Shown here one piece after another: positions 27,138 to 37,280 of a stretch of 64,000 bases of DNA. Within the stretch, counting starts at the first letter, position 1. The number at the start of each line of letters is the position of its first letter. The notes beneath the pieces were generated by a model. That model saw only the letters and a program-made list of their open reading frames with translations, was not told the DNA's origin and ran no database searches. Source of the DNA: Methanofollis fontis (GTDB lineage Archaea; Halobacteriota; Methanomicrobia; Methanomicrobiales; Methanofollaceae); assembly GCF_004297185.1 (NCBI RefSeq), contig NZ_PGCL01000005.1, positions 1 through 64,000 on the forward strand, read 5' to 3'. Position numbers and translations under genes: made by a program.

Positions 27138-28955
27138 ATGGGAGGGATGATCCCGCAGCCACCCTTCCTCCCGATGACACCCGAAGAGGCGCACCGCCTC
27201 GGCATCGAGGAGTTCGACGTCATCCTGATATCAGGAGACGCCTATGTGGACCACCCCTCCTTCGGCACTGCCGTCATCGGGCGCGTGCTCTGGGACGCCG
27301 GCTATACCGTCGGGATCATTGCCCAGCCCGACTGGAAACGCCCCGACGACATCCTCCGCCTCGGGCGCCCCCGACTCTTCTTCGCCATCTCGGCCGGTGC
27401 CGTCGACTCGATGGTCAACGCATTCACCCCGAACAGAAAACGGAGGAGCACGGATGCCTATTCCCCGGGAGGGAAACTGAAACGGCCAGACAGGGCGACG
27501 ATCGTCTATGCAAACCTGGTGCGCTCGCACTTCCCCGGTGTTCCGATCGTCCTCGGCGGGATCGAGGCAAGTCTCCGGCGCTTCGCCCACTATGACTACT
27601 GGTCGGATAACATCCGGGGCTCCATACTGGCCGACGCCCCCGCAGACGTTCTCATCTACGGCATGGGCGAACGGCAGATCCGGGAGATCGCAGAACGGTG
27701 CGCTGCCGGAGAGAGTCTTCAGGGGATCCGGGGCACCGCCCACGGCATTCCCCCCGCAGAATGGCGGGCGGGGGACCGGGAGGGTGATGTCGTCATCCCC
27801 GGATTTCCGGAGGTGCGGGACGATCCGGCCGCGTATGCCCGGGCCTTTGCCCTCCTGGACCGTGAACAGGATCCCATCAGGGGGCGGACCGTCGTTCAGC
27901 CGCACCCAAAGACTGTGATCATCCAGGAACCGCCGGCGCTCCCGCTCTCGCCCCCGGAACTCGACCGGATCTACGACCTCCCCTATGCCAGGGCTGCGCA
28001 CCTCTCCTACCGGGAGCCCATTCCTGCCCTCGAACCAGTCCACTTCTCGATCACCACCCACAGGGGCTGTTTCGGTTCGTGCTCCTTCTGCGCCCTCACC
28101 CACCACCAGGGGCGGATCATCCAGAGCCGGACCGAGGAATCGATCCTGGCCGAAGCGCGCCGGATGGCGCAGATGCAGGGGTTCTCCGGCGTGATCCAGG
28201 ATGTCGGCGGCCCGACCGCCAACATGTACGGCCTGGTCTGCCCGCGGTGGGAAACGGCGGGGGCCTGCCCCGACCGCCGGTGCGGCCCGGATTGCCCGGC
28301 GCTCCGGACCTCGCATGCCCGCCAGGTCGCCCTGCTGCGCCAGCTCAGGGCGCTCCCCGGCATCAAACGGGTCTTCATCGCATCAGGCATCCGCTATGAC
28401 CTGGCGCTCGCAGACGATGGAGACTATCTGGAGGAGGTCTGCCGCCACCATATCTCCGGACACCTCAAGGTCGCCCCCGAACATGTGGCACCCGCCGTGA
28501 CCCGCCTCATGAACAAACCGGGGCAGGAGGTCTTCGACCGTTTCAGGGAGCGTTTCGCCCGGTTGAGAAAAACCGGCACAAAACGACAGTATATCCTCCC
28601 CTACTTCATGTCCGGACACCCGGGCTGCACCATTCAGGACGCCGTCCTGCTGGCCGAGTACATCAGGGACACGCGTCTCTACACCGAGCAGGTGCAGGAC
28701 TTCACACCCACGCCGATGACCCGCTCCACCACCATGTACGCCACCGGCATCGATCCCCTCACAGGCGAAACCGTCCATGTCCCGAAGGGGAGGGAGAAAC
28801 AGGTCCAGCGCTCGCTCCTCCATTACCGCGACCCGAAGAACAGGAAACTCGTCGAGGAGGGGTTGCGGGCCGCAGGCAGGCGGGACCTCATCGGTCAGGG
28901 ATGGCGGTGCCTCATTCCTGAGGGGCGGCGGAGCACCGGAGAGAGACGGCGCTGA
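27138..28955 (+). CDS. YgiQ-family radical SAM protein
   Basis: This 605-aa protein matches the UPF0313/YgiQ family. It has an N-terminal 'PPFLPMTPEEAHRLGIEEFDV' with 'SGDAYVDHPSFG', a central radical SAM core with CxxxCxxC in 'GCFGSCSFCAL', and the family stretch 'GFSGVIQDVGGPTANMYG'. A further cysteine cluster, 'CPDRRCGPDCP', follows. The C-terminal 'QVQDFTPTPMTRSTTMY' is highly typical. The reaction of this family is not established. ATG at 27138 is chosen from the conserved N-terminus. Confidence 0.92.
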   Translation: MGGMIPQPPFLPMTPEEAHRLGIEEFDVILISGDAYVDHPSFGTAVIGRVLWDAGYTVGIIAQPDWKRPDDILRLGRPRLFFAISAGAVDSMVNAFTPNRKRRSTDAYSPGGKLKRPDRATIVYANLVRSHFPGVPIVLGGIEASLRRFAHYDYWSDNIRGSILADAPADVLIYGMGERQIREIAERCAAGESLQGIRGTAHGIPPAEWRAGDREGDVVIPGFPEVRDDPAAYARAFALLDREQDPIRGRTVVQPHPKTVIIQEPPALPLSPPELDRIYDLPYARAAHLSYREPIPALEPVHFSITTHRGCFGSCSFCALTHHQGRIIQSRTEESILAEARRMAQMQGFSGVIQDVGGPTANMYGLVCPRWETAGACPDRRCGPDCPALRTSHARQVALLRQLRALPGIKRVFIASGIRYDLALADDGDYLEEVCRHHISGHLKVAPEHVAPAVTRLMNKPGQEVFDRFRERFARLRKTGTKRQYILPYFMSGHPGCTIQDAVLLAEYIRDTRLYTEQVQDFTPTPMTRSTTMYATGIDPLTGETVHVPKGREKQVQRSLLHYRDPKNRKLVEEGLRAAGRRDLIGQGWRCLIPEGRRSTGERRR

Positions 28956-29020
28956 TCGCTTCGCCCCCCATGGAAACCGATGTATAGATCCCGGGCAGAA
29001 TACCGTCCCGGGAAGTGCAG

Positions 29021-29839
29021 ATGAAGCGATGGCTACGGGTCCTCCTCTGGGTAGCCGGAGGAGCCCTTCTGGTGCTGGTGCTGCTCGGAATTATCGGTGC
29101 CGCCCTCTTCTACCATGCGGCATCGCCAACGGAGGGAGAGACCGAGATCACCGGCACCTACCGCTACGAGATCACCCTCACCACACCCGCCCCCCTCCAG
29201 AACCTCAGCCTGATCCTCCCCCTCCCGGTGGAGAACGGCACCTCCGCAATAGGGGAGATGCTGGTCGGAGGCGATGGATACGGGGTGCCGGAGAACTGGA
29301 GCCTTGCGGTGACAGAGGTGGACGGAACGCCGGTGCTGGTCGTCACCGCCGCGGAGGTGCTCCCGCGGTATGCCCCGCGGCCGGTCGCCGTCACGCCGGG
29401 CGATGAGCCAGAAGAAGGGGTGACGATCACCTATTCCCCCGAGTACTCGGACGACACCCCGGTGCTCCTCCCCTTCCGGATGGGGGCGACGGTGGAGGCG
29501 GGCACGGAGACCTACACGGCAGAGCGGGAGCCCGGACCGATCGACACCCGCCACCCCCTCGGCGCCGAACCGGTGCTCGCCCCGAAGCACAACCTCACCA
29601 CCGTCAGCGAGAGGGAGTATCTCTATACCACCCCCCTGTTTCTCCATTGCGACGCTCCGGCAGGGACCGTGGTCAGGGTGACGATCACCCTCAGCGGCTC
29701 CAATGAGTGGTGGCTGCTTGGCTGGTCATCCAACTCCTACACCGACCTGATCACGGCTGAGGTGCCGGCGGACGGCGGATGGCAGACGGTGGCGGGCAGA
29801 CTCGTCACCGGCGAGGGACGATATTTCCGGCGGTCGTGA
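29021..29839 (+). CDS. Membrane-anchored extracellular protein of unknown function
   Basis: I do not recognise this 272-aa protein. It starts with a basic-hydrophobic segment (residues 1-32, 'KRWLRVLLWVAGGALLVLVL') typical of a signal anchor, followed by a beta-rich soluble region with no cysteines in obvious pairs. ATG at 29021 is preferred; a GTG at 29015 is also in frame. It stands 65 bases after the YgiQ-like gene and could be co-transcribed with it. Confidence 0.65.
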   Translation: MKRWLRVLLWVAGGALLVLVLLGIIGAALFYHAASPTEGETEITGTYRYEITLTTPAPLQNLSLILPLPVENGTSAIGEMLVGGDGYGVPENWSLAVTEVDGTPVLVVTAAEVLPRYAPRPVAVTPGDEPEEGVTITYSPEYSDDTPVLLPFRMGATVEAGTETYTAEREPGPIDTRHPLGAEPVLAPKHNLTTVSEREYLYTTPLFLHCDAPAGTVVRVTITLSGSNEWWLLGWSSNSYTDLITAEVPADGGWQTVAGRLVTGEGRYFRRS

Positions 29840-29875
29840 TCCCCATCGCCACGCTTTTTCTGCATTCAGCACAGA

Positions 29876-30913
29876 ATGGATCCGATGAAACCGGGTGATG
29901 CCCCCGTCATGGTGGTCCACGGCCCCGAGCCCTTCGACCGCGGTGACATCCGCCGTCTGCAGGAGGCGATCGGGCCGTGCCGGGTGCTTGTCGCCGGCAT
30001 CATGGCACGGACGGCTGCAGAGGAGTCAGGTATCGCCTGCGAATTCTGCGGGGTTCCACCGAGCATCGTCTTCGCCCGCCTCAGCGCCCCCGCCCTCCTC
30101 CTCAACCGCGGCAAGACCCCGGTCTCCGGGGAAGTCTTCGGCGAGATCGTGGCCGGACGGAGCGATCGGCCCCTGATACATGTGGAATGCTCCTCAGACA
30201 CCGTGTACTGCTGGAACGGGGACGAAGAGAGGGGACTTTCAATCGCGCGCGCCCTCGGTTACCGCTGTTTCCGGCGGGATGCCCCGCACCCCCGGCAGGA
30301 GGGGGGAGAGCGGCGGATCCGCGGATGCATCCCCGGCGAACCGCTCTTTGTGAACGGGATCGTGATCGGAACGGCGCGGGCGGAGGCGGTGGTCCTCCGC
30401 ACGCGGGATGGCGAGGTGGAGGCGGTGAGCGGGGTGGAGGTCAAACCCCACGGGCTGGAGAAGCTCCACCGTTGCGGCCCCGTCGACCTCGCCGCCGCAT
30501 GGTGCAAGAGCGGCGGGATCAGGACGCATGAGCCGCAACGAGCACAGAGAGAACCGAAAAGCGGCAGGATCGTGCTCCTGGACCACTGCGCCCACCGCTT
30601 CTATGACCTGGTCACTCCCGGCACCTGCGGTCTTCTCGCCGTCGGCGACGACACCACTGCCGTTGCCGGGCATATCGCCAGCCATCTCGGGATCCCGGTG
30701 CTCGGGATCACGGACGGCGACGCCGACGGTGTGGTCAGCGGGGTGTTCCCACCGGGTTCCGTGGTGCTGGAGGCGATTGAAGGACGGGACGACGAACTCG
30801 GGCTCATCATCGGGGAGACGATCCCGGACGGGGATACGGAGTGGTCGGCGTGGGTGGCGGGGGCGGTGCGGACCGCCGGGAAGGGCGCCCGGATCGCCCT
30901 TGACCTGAGGTGA
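29876..30913 (+). CDS. DUF2117-like archaeal protein
   Basis: This 345-aa protein appears to belong to the uncharacterised archaeal DUF2117 group found in methanogens; this assignment is from memory of the N-terminal pattern ('VMVVHGPEPFDRGDIRRL', 'VLVAGIMARTAAEESGI'). It has two alpha/beta halves. The second contains 'VGDDTTAVAGHIASHLGIPVLGITDGDADG', suggestive of a nucleotide- or metal-handling fold. No membrane segment is seen. It lies eight bases before the Nre gene, so both are probably co-transcribed. Confidence 0.6.
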   Translation: MDPMKPGDAPVMVVHGPEPFDRGDIRRLQEAIGPCRVLVAGIMARTAAEESGIACEFCGVPPSIVFARLSAPALLLNRGKTPVSGEVFGEIVAGRSDRPLIHVECSSDTVYCWNGDEERGLSIARALGYRCFRRDAPHPRQEGGERRIRGCIPGEPLFVNGIVIGTARAEAVVLRTRDGEVEAVSGVEVKPHGLEKLHRCGPVDLAAAWCKSGGIRTHEPQRAQREPKSGRIVLLDHCAHRFYDLVTPGTCGLLAVGDDTTAVAGHIASHLGIPVLGITDGDADGVVSGVFPPGSVVLEAIEGRDDELGLIIGETIPDGDTEWSAWVAGAVRTAGKGARIALDLR

Positions 30914-30920
30914 TCCGATA

Positions 30921-32066
30921 ATGAGATGCGCCGAATGCAAGGGACGACTCTTCTGCGGTCTTCCGCAGTGCCCGATCACAAGCCGGTTCCATGCACAGGT
31001 GCGGGCGGCGGCACGCGGCCGGGAGTATATGGGCTCCGCCCCATCGGTATTTGTGGGTTCGTACGGTTATCCGGCCGTCTCCGCCGGCCCATTGATGAGT
31101 GCCGATGCCGACAGCCCGCCCGAATGGGTGGCGCGAGGCCTTTCCATCGAGGATATCGTCGGGATCAGGGCGCAGACGATCCGGGGATCGGCACAGCCGG
31201 CGGCGATATCCGGGCAGATGCAGGAGATCGCCCTCTCGTCGGCACCCCTGGATGTGGAGGCCGGATTCGATCGCCCGGTTTCATTCGACCTGCGCTTCGA
31301 CGGCACGGTCACGCCGGTCGGGCTTTCGGGCACGATCGTCCGCCTGGACGTCATCGACAATGCACGTGTCAGCCGCGTCGTGGACCGGATCACCTCGGAC
31401 ACCGACCTGCCCGCCGCCGAGGCCTGCCTCTCCCTGGGCAGCGATGGGGTGGACGTATACCAGATCTCACGATTGATGAGCGTCGGGCTCCTGGGGAAAA
31501 AACGGCGGATTGTGCCAACCCGCTGGGCGATAACGGCGGTGGACGACACCGTGGGAACCGGTCTGAAACAAGAGATCGCCCGCCTCTCACCCCTCACCCG
31601 GATCGAGGTCTTCAGCGCCACCCTCCACGGCAACACCATTGCGGTGATCCTGGTCCCGGGCGACTGGCGGTTTGAGATGATCGAGATCTGGGGACGGCGG
31701 TCGCTCTGGGCCGGAGAGGAGGAGTCCATCGTCACTGACGGTGAGCGGATGAAAAAACGCGGCTACTCTCCCATTGCAGGCGCCTACTATGCAGCACGCC
31801 TGGCAGTACTCGAATATCTCGGGCGGACGGGGCGTTCGGGTCGCGCCGTCGTCGTCCGCCATGCAGGGAGCGAATACTGGGCGCCGCTTGGTTCCTGGGT
31901 GATCAGGGAGGCCACGCGCGCGGCGATGTCGTCCCGCCCGGTGTACTGCGCAACGCTGGAGGAGGCGATGACGCGGGTGGACACCGCCATCAGATCGCCA
32001 TCGTGGAGGGCGCACAGCAGACTCATACCGGAGATGCGATCGCAAAAAACGCTGTTTGATTTTTAG
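30921..32066 (+). CDS. nreA: DNA repair protein Nre (NreA-like)
   Basis: This 381-aa archaeal repair protein has an N-terminal zinc-binding cluster, 'CAECKGRLFCGLPQCP', and the family stretch 'GSAPSVFVGSYGYPAV'. The C-terminus is the PCNA-interacting peptide 'QKTLFDF'. NreA proteins act with PCNA in DNA-damage tolerance in archaea. The ribosome site GAGGTGAT precedes ATG at 30921. It is on the same strand as, and almost contiguous with, the DUF2117-like gene; the DNA ligase gene lies just beyond on the other strand. Confidence 0.9.
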   Translation: MRCAECKGRLFCGLPQCPITSRFHAQVRAAARGREYMGSAPSVFVGSYGYPAVSAGPLMSADADSPPEWVARGLSIEDIVGIRAQTIRGSAQPAAISGQMQEIALSSAPLDVEAGFDRPVSFDLRFDGTVTPVGLSGTIVRLDVIDNARVSRVVDRITSDTDLPAAEACLSLGSDGVDVYQISRLMSVGLLGKKRRIVPTRWAITAVDDTVGTGLKQEIARLSPLTRIEVFSATLHGNTIAVILVPGDWRFEMIEIWGRRSLWAGEEESIVTDGERMKKRGYSPIAGAYYAARLAVLEYLGRTGRSGRAVVVRHAGSEYWAPLGSWVIREATRAAMSSRPVYCATLEEAMTRVDTAIRSPSWRAHSRLIPEMRSQKTLFDF

Positions 32067-32112
32067 TCATGAGAATAAAAAAGATACAAATATAATTTTT
32101 AGAGCCAGATTG

Positions 32113-32907
32113 ATGATCATGCGTTATCCGGGGGTCGCTCTCCTCATCCTCTCTCTCATCGCACCGGCGGCAGCGGCAGCGAACGGCACCGCCGGAGCTG
32201 TCACCACCGCATTCACGACAACCGATGTCTTCGCCCTCTTCATCGGCGGGGTCATCTATTTCAACGTCTTTGTGGTCGTGCTCTATCATGTGGTTAGACG
32301 GGGTCAACCAAACCGCGGGCGCTCGCCGGTCGCCCGGATCGCCGCCATGTTCTTCGGCATCCTGAGCATCGCAATCGGGAGTCTCTGCCTGGTCTTCATC
32401 GCCATGGTACTGGTCGCACGGTTTGCCGGGGTCACGCTCTTCGCCTGGACCGTCGACCTCTTCTCCTATATCCTGAGCGACACCATACCAGGGATCGTCC
32501 CGGCGCTGCACCTCGACGGCACCGGCGGCATCCTGCTCTTCGGAGCACTCGGGACCCTGTTCTTCCTCCTCGGATCGGTCCTGCTCGTGCGCTACAGCGA
32601 TTATGGCAAGATCTCAGAGGTGGCGATGCCGACCAGGAGTGGCGCCATCGTCAAGGACGCCGCCGACCGCCCTGACGAACCCCTCAACCCGGTCCTCTCC
32701 TACAGGGTGGAGGACAAACTGAATTCAGAACCGGCAGCAGACGTGAAGGTGGTCCTCAAACACAGAAACGGAGTCCGTTTCCATACAAAATACACCGACT
32801 TCAACGGCGAGGTCACCTTCACCAATGTGGAGGGGTTCGGTTCAGAGTACTATGCCTATGTGGACGGCGACACCGGCAGACAGGTCTACCGGGTCATACG
32901 GACCTGA
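32113..32907 (+). CDS. Multi-span membrane protein of unknown function
   Basis: I do not recognise this 264-aa protein. Its N-terminus looks like a signal or first helix ending in '[14 protein letters not shown]'. Three more hydrophobic segments follow (about residues 38-60, 80-105 and 135-165), then a soluble C-terminal beta-rich domain of about 80 residues that resembles an Ig-like or transthyretin-like fold. A TATA-like AAATATAATT lies about 20 bases before the start, so the mRNA may be nearly leaderless. It overlaps the ligase 3' end by 14 bases, tail to tail. Confidence 0.65.
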   Translation: MIMRYPGVALLILSLIAPAAAAANGTAGAVTTAFTTTDVFALFIGGVIYFNVFVVVLYHVVRRGQPNRGRSPVARIAAMFFGILSIAIGSLCLVFIAMVLVARFAGVTLFAWTVDLFSYILSDTIPGIVPALHLDGTGGILLFGALGTLFFLLGSVLLVRYSDYGKISEVAMPTRSGAIVKDAADRPDEPLNPVLSYRVEDKLNSEPAADVKVVLKHRNGVRFHTKYTDFNGEVTFTNVEGFGSEYYAYVDGDTGRQVYRVIRT

Positions 32908-34531
32908 ACTGGCGATCATAGCGACCCTGCATCCCCTCCACCGTCTCCACCTCGTCCACACTCTTGTCCTGGCGCATCCGCACAAACCGCGGGAAGCGCA
33001 GGGCAAAACCGCTGGAATAATTCGGGCTCTGCTGGATCTCGGCATACCCGACCTCGAAGACGATTGTCGGTTCGAGCACGATCTCCTTTCCTTTCTCCGC
33101 GATCACCAGATCCCTGAGGGTTTCATGGATGGCGGCAAGTTGCTCGTCGGAAAAACCGGTCGCCACCTTCCCGACCGGGAGGAGTTCGCCCTCGCGCTGA
33201 CAGGCGAGCAGGAATGACCCGAAGATATGGGCCCGCCGTCCCTCCCCCCACTCTGCCCCGATGACGGCGAGGTCAAGGGTGTCCACGGCAGGTTTGACCT
33301 TGATCCAGTTCCTGCCCCGCACTCCCGGCGTATAGGCAGAATCGAGCGCCTTGACCATCACACCCTCATGCCCGGCGGTGAGGGCATCGGCATAGATCCC
33401 CTCCAGCACGCTCGAATCGTCGCTCACCCACTGCGGGGCCACGGACGAGGCGAGCGTCTCCTCAAGGATACGGCGGCGCTCGGAGAACGGGCGGTCGATA
33501 AGCGTTTCGCCGTCCAGGTAGAGGATATCGAAGACGTTCGGGACGAGCTCCACCCTGCCGATCGCCTCCTCGACCTCATGCTTTCGCCGGAACCGCCTGA
33601 GCACAAACTGGAAGGGGCGGGGACGACCGTCCTTGATGGCGATCACCTCGCCGTCCAGGATCACGTCACCCGCGACCGCACCAGAGAGAGCCTCGATGAC
33701 GTCCGGGACGGCGGCGGTCACGTCCTCCAGCCGCCGCGAGTAGACCCGGCACTCATCCCCGACCCGGTGAAACTGGAAGCGCGTGCCGTCGTACTTGTAC
33801 TCGACGGCCACCGCACCGTGATCGGTCACCATCTCGGCGATCGTCCCCTGCTGGGCGAGCATCATCTTCACCGGGCGGAAGGGTTCGATGCGGACGTCAC
33901 GCAGGGCGTCCTCGCCACGGCGCGCCAGCAGGGCCACCTCACCCAGGTCGTTGAGGGCCTGGTGAGCATGGGCGACCAGGGAGGCGTCCACGGAAAAGGC
34001 CTGCGCCACGGCGTCACGCACATTGCCCTCGCCGACACCGATCCTGAGTTCTTCGAGGAGGAGACGGGCGAGGTAGCGCCCCTCCAGCGGACCGGCGTTG
34101 CTGAAGAGTCCCCGGACGATCCGAAGTTTTTCCCGTTGCGATTTACTCCCCTCGGTCTCGGCGATGCGGCGGCAGTCCCCGTAGACGCCGGTCAGGTCCA
34201 GGGACTCTGAGAAGAAGGAGGTCTGCGACTTCGAGGCCAGCAGCATCTCCACGGCGCGGCCCACGTCACCGTTCCCGCTGACGGAGCGGACCACCTCCTC
34301 CCGTTTTTTGCCGACCACATAGGCGACGGCGTCATACAGGAGGTTCGGCCCGATGCCGAGCTTGAGGGGGCTCCAGTCCGGGAACACCCGCCCCATCACA
34401 AAACGAACGAACACCGGGAGTTCGTCGTCGGAGAGAGAGGGCATTACGGAGGCGATCTCCGCGATCATCTCCAGTCGGCCGCTGAGACCCTCAAGGTGCT
34501 CGCAGATCCGGGAAAACTCCGCAAAATCCAT
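32894..34531 (-). CDS. lig: ATP-dependent DNA ligase
   Basis: This 545-aa ligase seals nicks in replication and repair. It has an N-terminal DNA-binding domain (about residues 1-210) and the adenylation motif '[15 protein letters not shown]' with the nucleophilic lysine (about residue 250). 'ILDGEVIA', '[10 protein letters not shown]' and '[17 protein letters not shown]' are further ligase motifs. The C-terminal OB fold ends with '[18 protein letters not shown]'. Length is normal for archaeal Lig. It starts two bases after the upstream metallo-beta-lactamase-fold gene ends, so the two form an operon. Confidence 0.96.
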   Translation of the reverse strand: MDFAEFSRICEHLEGLSGRLEMIAEIASVMPSLSDDELPVFVRFVMGRVFPDWSPLKLGIGPNLLYDAVAYVVGKKREEVVRSVSGNGDVGRAVEMLLASKSQTSFFSESLDLTGVYGDCRRIAETEGSKSQREKLRIVRGLFSNAGPLEGRYLARLLLEELRIGVGEGNVRDAVAQAFSVDASLVAHAHQALNDLGEVALLARRGEDALRDVRIEPFRPVKMMLAQQGTIAEMVTDHGAVAVEYKYDGTRFQFHRVGDECRVYSRRLEDVTAAVPDVIEALSGAVAGDVILDGEVIAIKDGRPRPFQFVLRRFRRKHEVEEAIGRVELVPNVFDILYLDGETLIDRPFSERRRILEETLASSVAPQWVSDDSSVLEGIYADALTAGHEGVMVKALDSAYTPGVRGRNWIKVKPAVDTLDLAVIGAEWGEGRRAHIFGSFLLACQREGELLPVGKVATGFSDEQLAAIHETLRDLVIAEKGKEIVLEPTIVFEVGYAEIQQSPNYSSGFALRFPRFVRMRQDKSVDEVETVEGMQGRYDRQFRSV

Positions 34532-34532
34532 T

Positions 34533-35306
34533 TCAGACCCTCACGGTGGCCGACACCTCGTGCTGGCACCCGACGACGACCTCGATGCCATCGATAAGGT
34601 GGGCAAGAGCGTCTTCTGCCGACACAAGCGCTTTTTCAGGGGTGTTGTTCACCTCGGAGAGGTGGGCGAGCATCACCGCCGAGAGGTCGCCGCCGATATC
34701 GCGCAGGCATGTGGCGGCGGCAGCATTGGAGAGATGTCCGTGCTTGGAGCGGATCCGCTTCTTGAGAAACTCCGGGTACGGCCCTTCCTCGAGCATCTGC
34801 GGGCAGTGGTTGCTCTCGAGCACCACCGCATCGCACCTCCGGAGGGCCTCCTCGATCCTGGGGGTGATGATGCCGGTGTCCAGACAGCAGCCGATGCGGA
34901 CGCCGTCCTCCTCGATGACATAACCGACCGGGTCGGCAGCATCGTGCGCCGTCTGGAAGGGCACGACAGAGAGACCACCGAAGGAGAACGCCTCGCCGCA
35001 GGAGGCACGAATCAGTTCGACCGGTTTGTCCGATTTTCTGGTCCTGCAGAATGCATCCAGCGTTCCCGCCGTTCCGGCCACCGGCAGTCCAAGGCGGCGC
35101 GAGAGGACGTCCACGCCCCTGATATGATCGATATGCTCGTGGGTCACCACAATGCCCTTCACCAGGTTCTCGTCTCCGCCGGCCCCGGCAAGACGGTTCC
35201 TGATCTCCCGTGCCGAGAGACCGGCATCGATGAGGAGTGCACCGCTCTCCCCCTCCACATACACACAGTTTCCCTTGCTCCCGCTGGCGAGGACGGTAAC
35301 CTTCAT
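34533..35306 (-). CDS. Metallo-beta-lactamase-fold hydrolase (YycJ/WalJ-like)
   Basis: This 257-aa protein has the N-terminal '[27 protein letters not shown]' pattern and the metal-binding '[11 protein letters not shown]'. A later 'ESNHCPQML' and '[10 protein letters not shown]' complete the YycJ-like family pattern. Members cleave nucleic acids or phosphodiesters; the substrate here is unknown. It is the first gene of a two-gene unit with DNA ligase, which supports a DNA-processing role (inference). Confidence 0.85.
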   Translation of the reverse strand: MKVTVLASGSKGNCVYVEGESGALLIDAGLSAREIRNRLAGAGGDENLVKGIVVTHEHIDHIRGVDVLSRRLGLPVAGTAGTLDAFCRTRKSDKPVELIRASCGEAFSFGGLSVVPFQTAHDAADPVGYVIEEDGVRIGCCLDTGIITPRIEEALRRCDAVVLESNHCPQMLEEGPYPEFLKKRIRSKHGHLSNAAAATCLRDIGGDLSAVMLAHLSEVNNTPEKALVSAEDALAHLIDGIEVVVGCQHEVSATVRV

Positions 35307-35385
35307 CCTCCATCTATCTGTTCTTGACCACTATATCGATGGCGATCGACAGAGATTCATCTGAGAAGATCCGACGATCCCTTCA

Positions 35386-36750
35386 ATGGCAGCGGACGGG
35401 TGGATGGAGGCGGCGGTCCGTGTGGCGGGCGATAGCGGCGTGCAGATCGACAGAAGAAGGCTTCGTCCCGGTGTGAATTGCTATGCCGTCCGATCGGCCG
35501 ACGGCGATGCCCTCCAGTTCTGCTTCCCCCTCCACCTCCCCTTCCCCCTCCCGGAGGATATCGATCCCCGCGGGGCCGACGGCGCCGCATGGGCGGTGAT
35601 CGAGGCGGTGAAACGGGCAGCACCCGGAGATCCCCGCCTCAGGCCGCTTGGCGGGCTCGACACCCTCCACCCGGGCCGTTATGGTGCCGGGATCGAACCG
35701 GTGACGGTGATGCACCTGAGATCGGCGGCAGGCGCCGACCTCTGGAAGGCGGACACCGACAATTACATCGGGACCGACGGCCTCCACTGCACCGTCCGGG
35801 GGGCCGTTCCGTGGCCGGGAACCCCGGATAATGCCGCGATACGCCGTCTCGCCGAACAGGTGACCGATATCGCCGGGGGGATCGCCGATGCGGGGTTCAG
35901 GGTGCCGGAGCGCCGCCTCAGGTCGGCGGTCACCCATCTCCTCGACCAGACGATGCTCAGGGAACGCCTCCACAAACTCGGCCTTGTGGCCTTTATCGGC
36001 GACGGGACGCGTCCCGCCCGCGCCTACACCCGGTTCCGCCAGCATAGCCGGATCGCCGGCCCGAAAGACGGAGTCCACATCCCCTTCACCTGCCCGGACG
36101 CCCTCAATCCTATCTGCCTGGAACTGCCGGCGAGCGGGAGAATGGTGAGCGGGCTTTCGATCCGGCGGGGGGAGGCGCTCGCTGTGGCGGGATCGAATGC
36201 GGCCGGAAAGACCACCCTTCTTCAGGCGATCCTGGCCGGAGAGGACGACCACGCACCGGGCGACGGCCGCGAACTCCTCGTCACCGTCCCGGGCGCCAGG
36301 ACGGCCGAGGCGGGAGGGCAGCACCTCCATGGCGCCGACGTGAGCATGTTCTTCTCATCCCTTCCCCCCGGCATGACAGGGACGCCGACCTCCGCCTTCG
36401 GACAGGGGAGCGGGTCGATGACGATGGCGATGCAGGTCGGACGGGCGGTGCGGGAGGAGGCGCCGCTCCTGCTCATCGACGAGGACCGGGCGGCGGCAAA
36501 CCTGCTGGTCCACAGCACCCTGCAGGAGGAGGACGTCACCCCCCTCTCCGAGATCCTGAGCGGACAGCGCCATATCCTCGGCAATACCACCCTGGTGCTC
36601 GCCGCCTCGTCCCTGGATCCCCTCATTGCCCAGTCCGACCGGATCCTGGTCCTGCGGGGGCACCGGGCGGACGCCATCAGCCCCGCCCTCTTCAGGGGAA
36701 TGTACAGGGACCACCTGAACCGGTGCCTCCGCCTGATCGGGGACGTTTGA
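35386..36750 (+). CDS. ABC-class P-loop ATPase (COG3044-like)
   Basis: This 454-aa protein resembles the soluble 'predicted ATPase of the ABC class' family. The P-loop is 'VAGSNAAGKTTLLQAIL' (about residue 267), diverged from the usual glycine-rich form. It is followed by 'APGDGRELLVT', 'GADVSMFFSSLPPG' and 'LLLIDEDRAAANLL' (Walker B). No membrane partner is adjacent, which fits a non-transport ATPase. It is transcribed divergently from the metallo-beta-lactamase-fold gene; CACTATATC near 35330 is a possible promoter. Function is unknown. Confidence 0.75.
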   Translation: MAADGWMEAAVRVAGDSGVQIDRRRLRPGVNCYAVRSADGDALQFCFPLHLPFPLPEDIDPRGADGAAWAVIEAVKRAAPGDPRLRPLGGLDTLHPGRYGAGIEPVTVMHLRSAAGADLWKADTDNYIGTDGLHCTVRGAVPWPGTPDNAAIRRLAEQVTDIAGGIADAGFRVPERRLRSAVTHLLDQTMLRERLHKLGLVAFIGDGTRPARAYTRFRQHSRIAGPKDGVHIPFTCPDALNPICLELPASGRMVSGLSIRRGEALAVAGSNAAGKTTLLQAILAGEDDHAPGDGRELLVTVPGARTAEAGGQHLHGADVSMFFSSLPPGMTGTPTSAFGQGSGSMTMAMQVGRAVREEAPLLLIDEDRAAANLLVHSTLQEEDVTPLSEILSGQRHILGNTTLVLAASSLDPLIAQSDRILVLRGHRADAISPALFRGMYRDHLNRCLRLIGDV

Positions 36751-37280
36751 TTCTGCGCGGTGCACCGTGAAGAGGGAAAATCCAATTTTTCACAAAAAAA
36801 TATTTTCAGGTTGAAAAATCCCGCAGGCATGGAAAAACCAGAGAGATACGCCATTCTGAAACGGATCCAATCATAGGAGGGGAGCGACAGCAGTTAATCA
36901 GGTTAATTTATCCCACCCGAACAATAAATTGAAAAGTTTATTATTGTCGTTAAAAAAACTCTAGACCAGCAAAAACGTGGTAATTATCAAAATTCAGCCA
37001 TCCTGAGGAAATAGTGTACAATTAGATTGTAACTATCGCTCAGATCCTTGCTGGCGTTCCAACAGGGGTTTCACGGCTGGTGAGGAGGTAACCGGGATCA
37101 CCCCGAAATCTGTGAAGGCAGATCAGACCGATCAACCGGAGACAGATGTGAAACCTCCAGAGAGGCCATACCGGGATTTCTCGAGGCAATTGAGATGATA
37201 TTAACAACGCGGCGGGACGGACAGCATCTGCATCTCCAGCCGTTCAGGCTGCTGCCCCAACGGTCCGCAGGAGAAAAATA
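36751..37280. other. AT-rich intergenic region before the radical SAM operon
   Basis: This 530-base gap is more AT-rich than the genes around it and has no convincing reading frame. A terminator-like hairpin (GTGAA/TTCAC with internal A/T pairing) and an A7 tract lie at about 36769-36801. An inverted repeat ACAATAA/TTATTGT (36921-36927 and 36941-36947) lies beside TATA-like sequences. The ribosome site CAGGAG precedes ATG at 37281. It probably holds the promoter and operator of the 37.3-43.6 kb operon. Confidence 0.5.
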
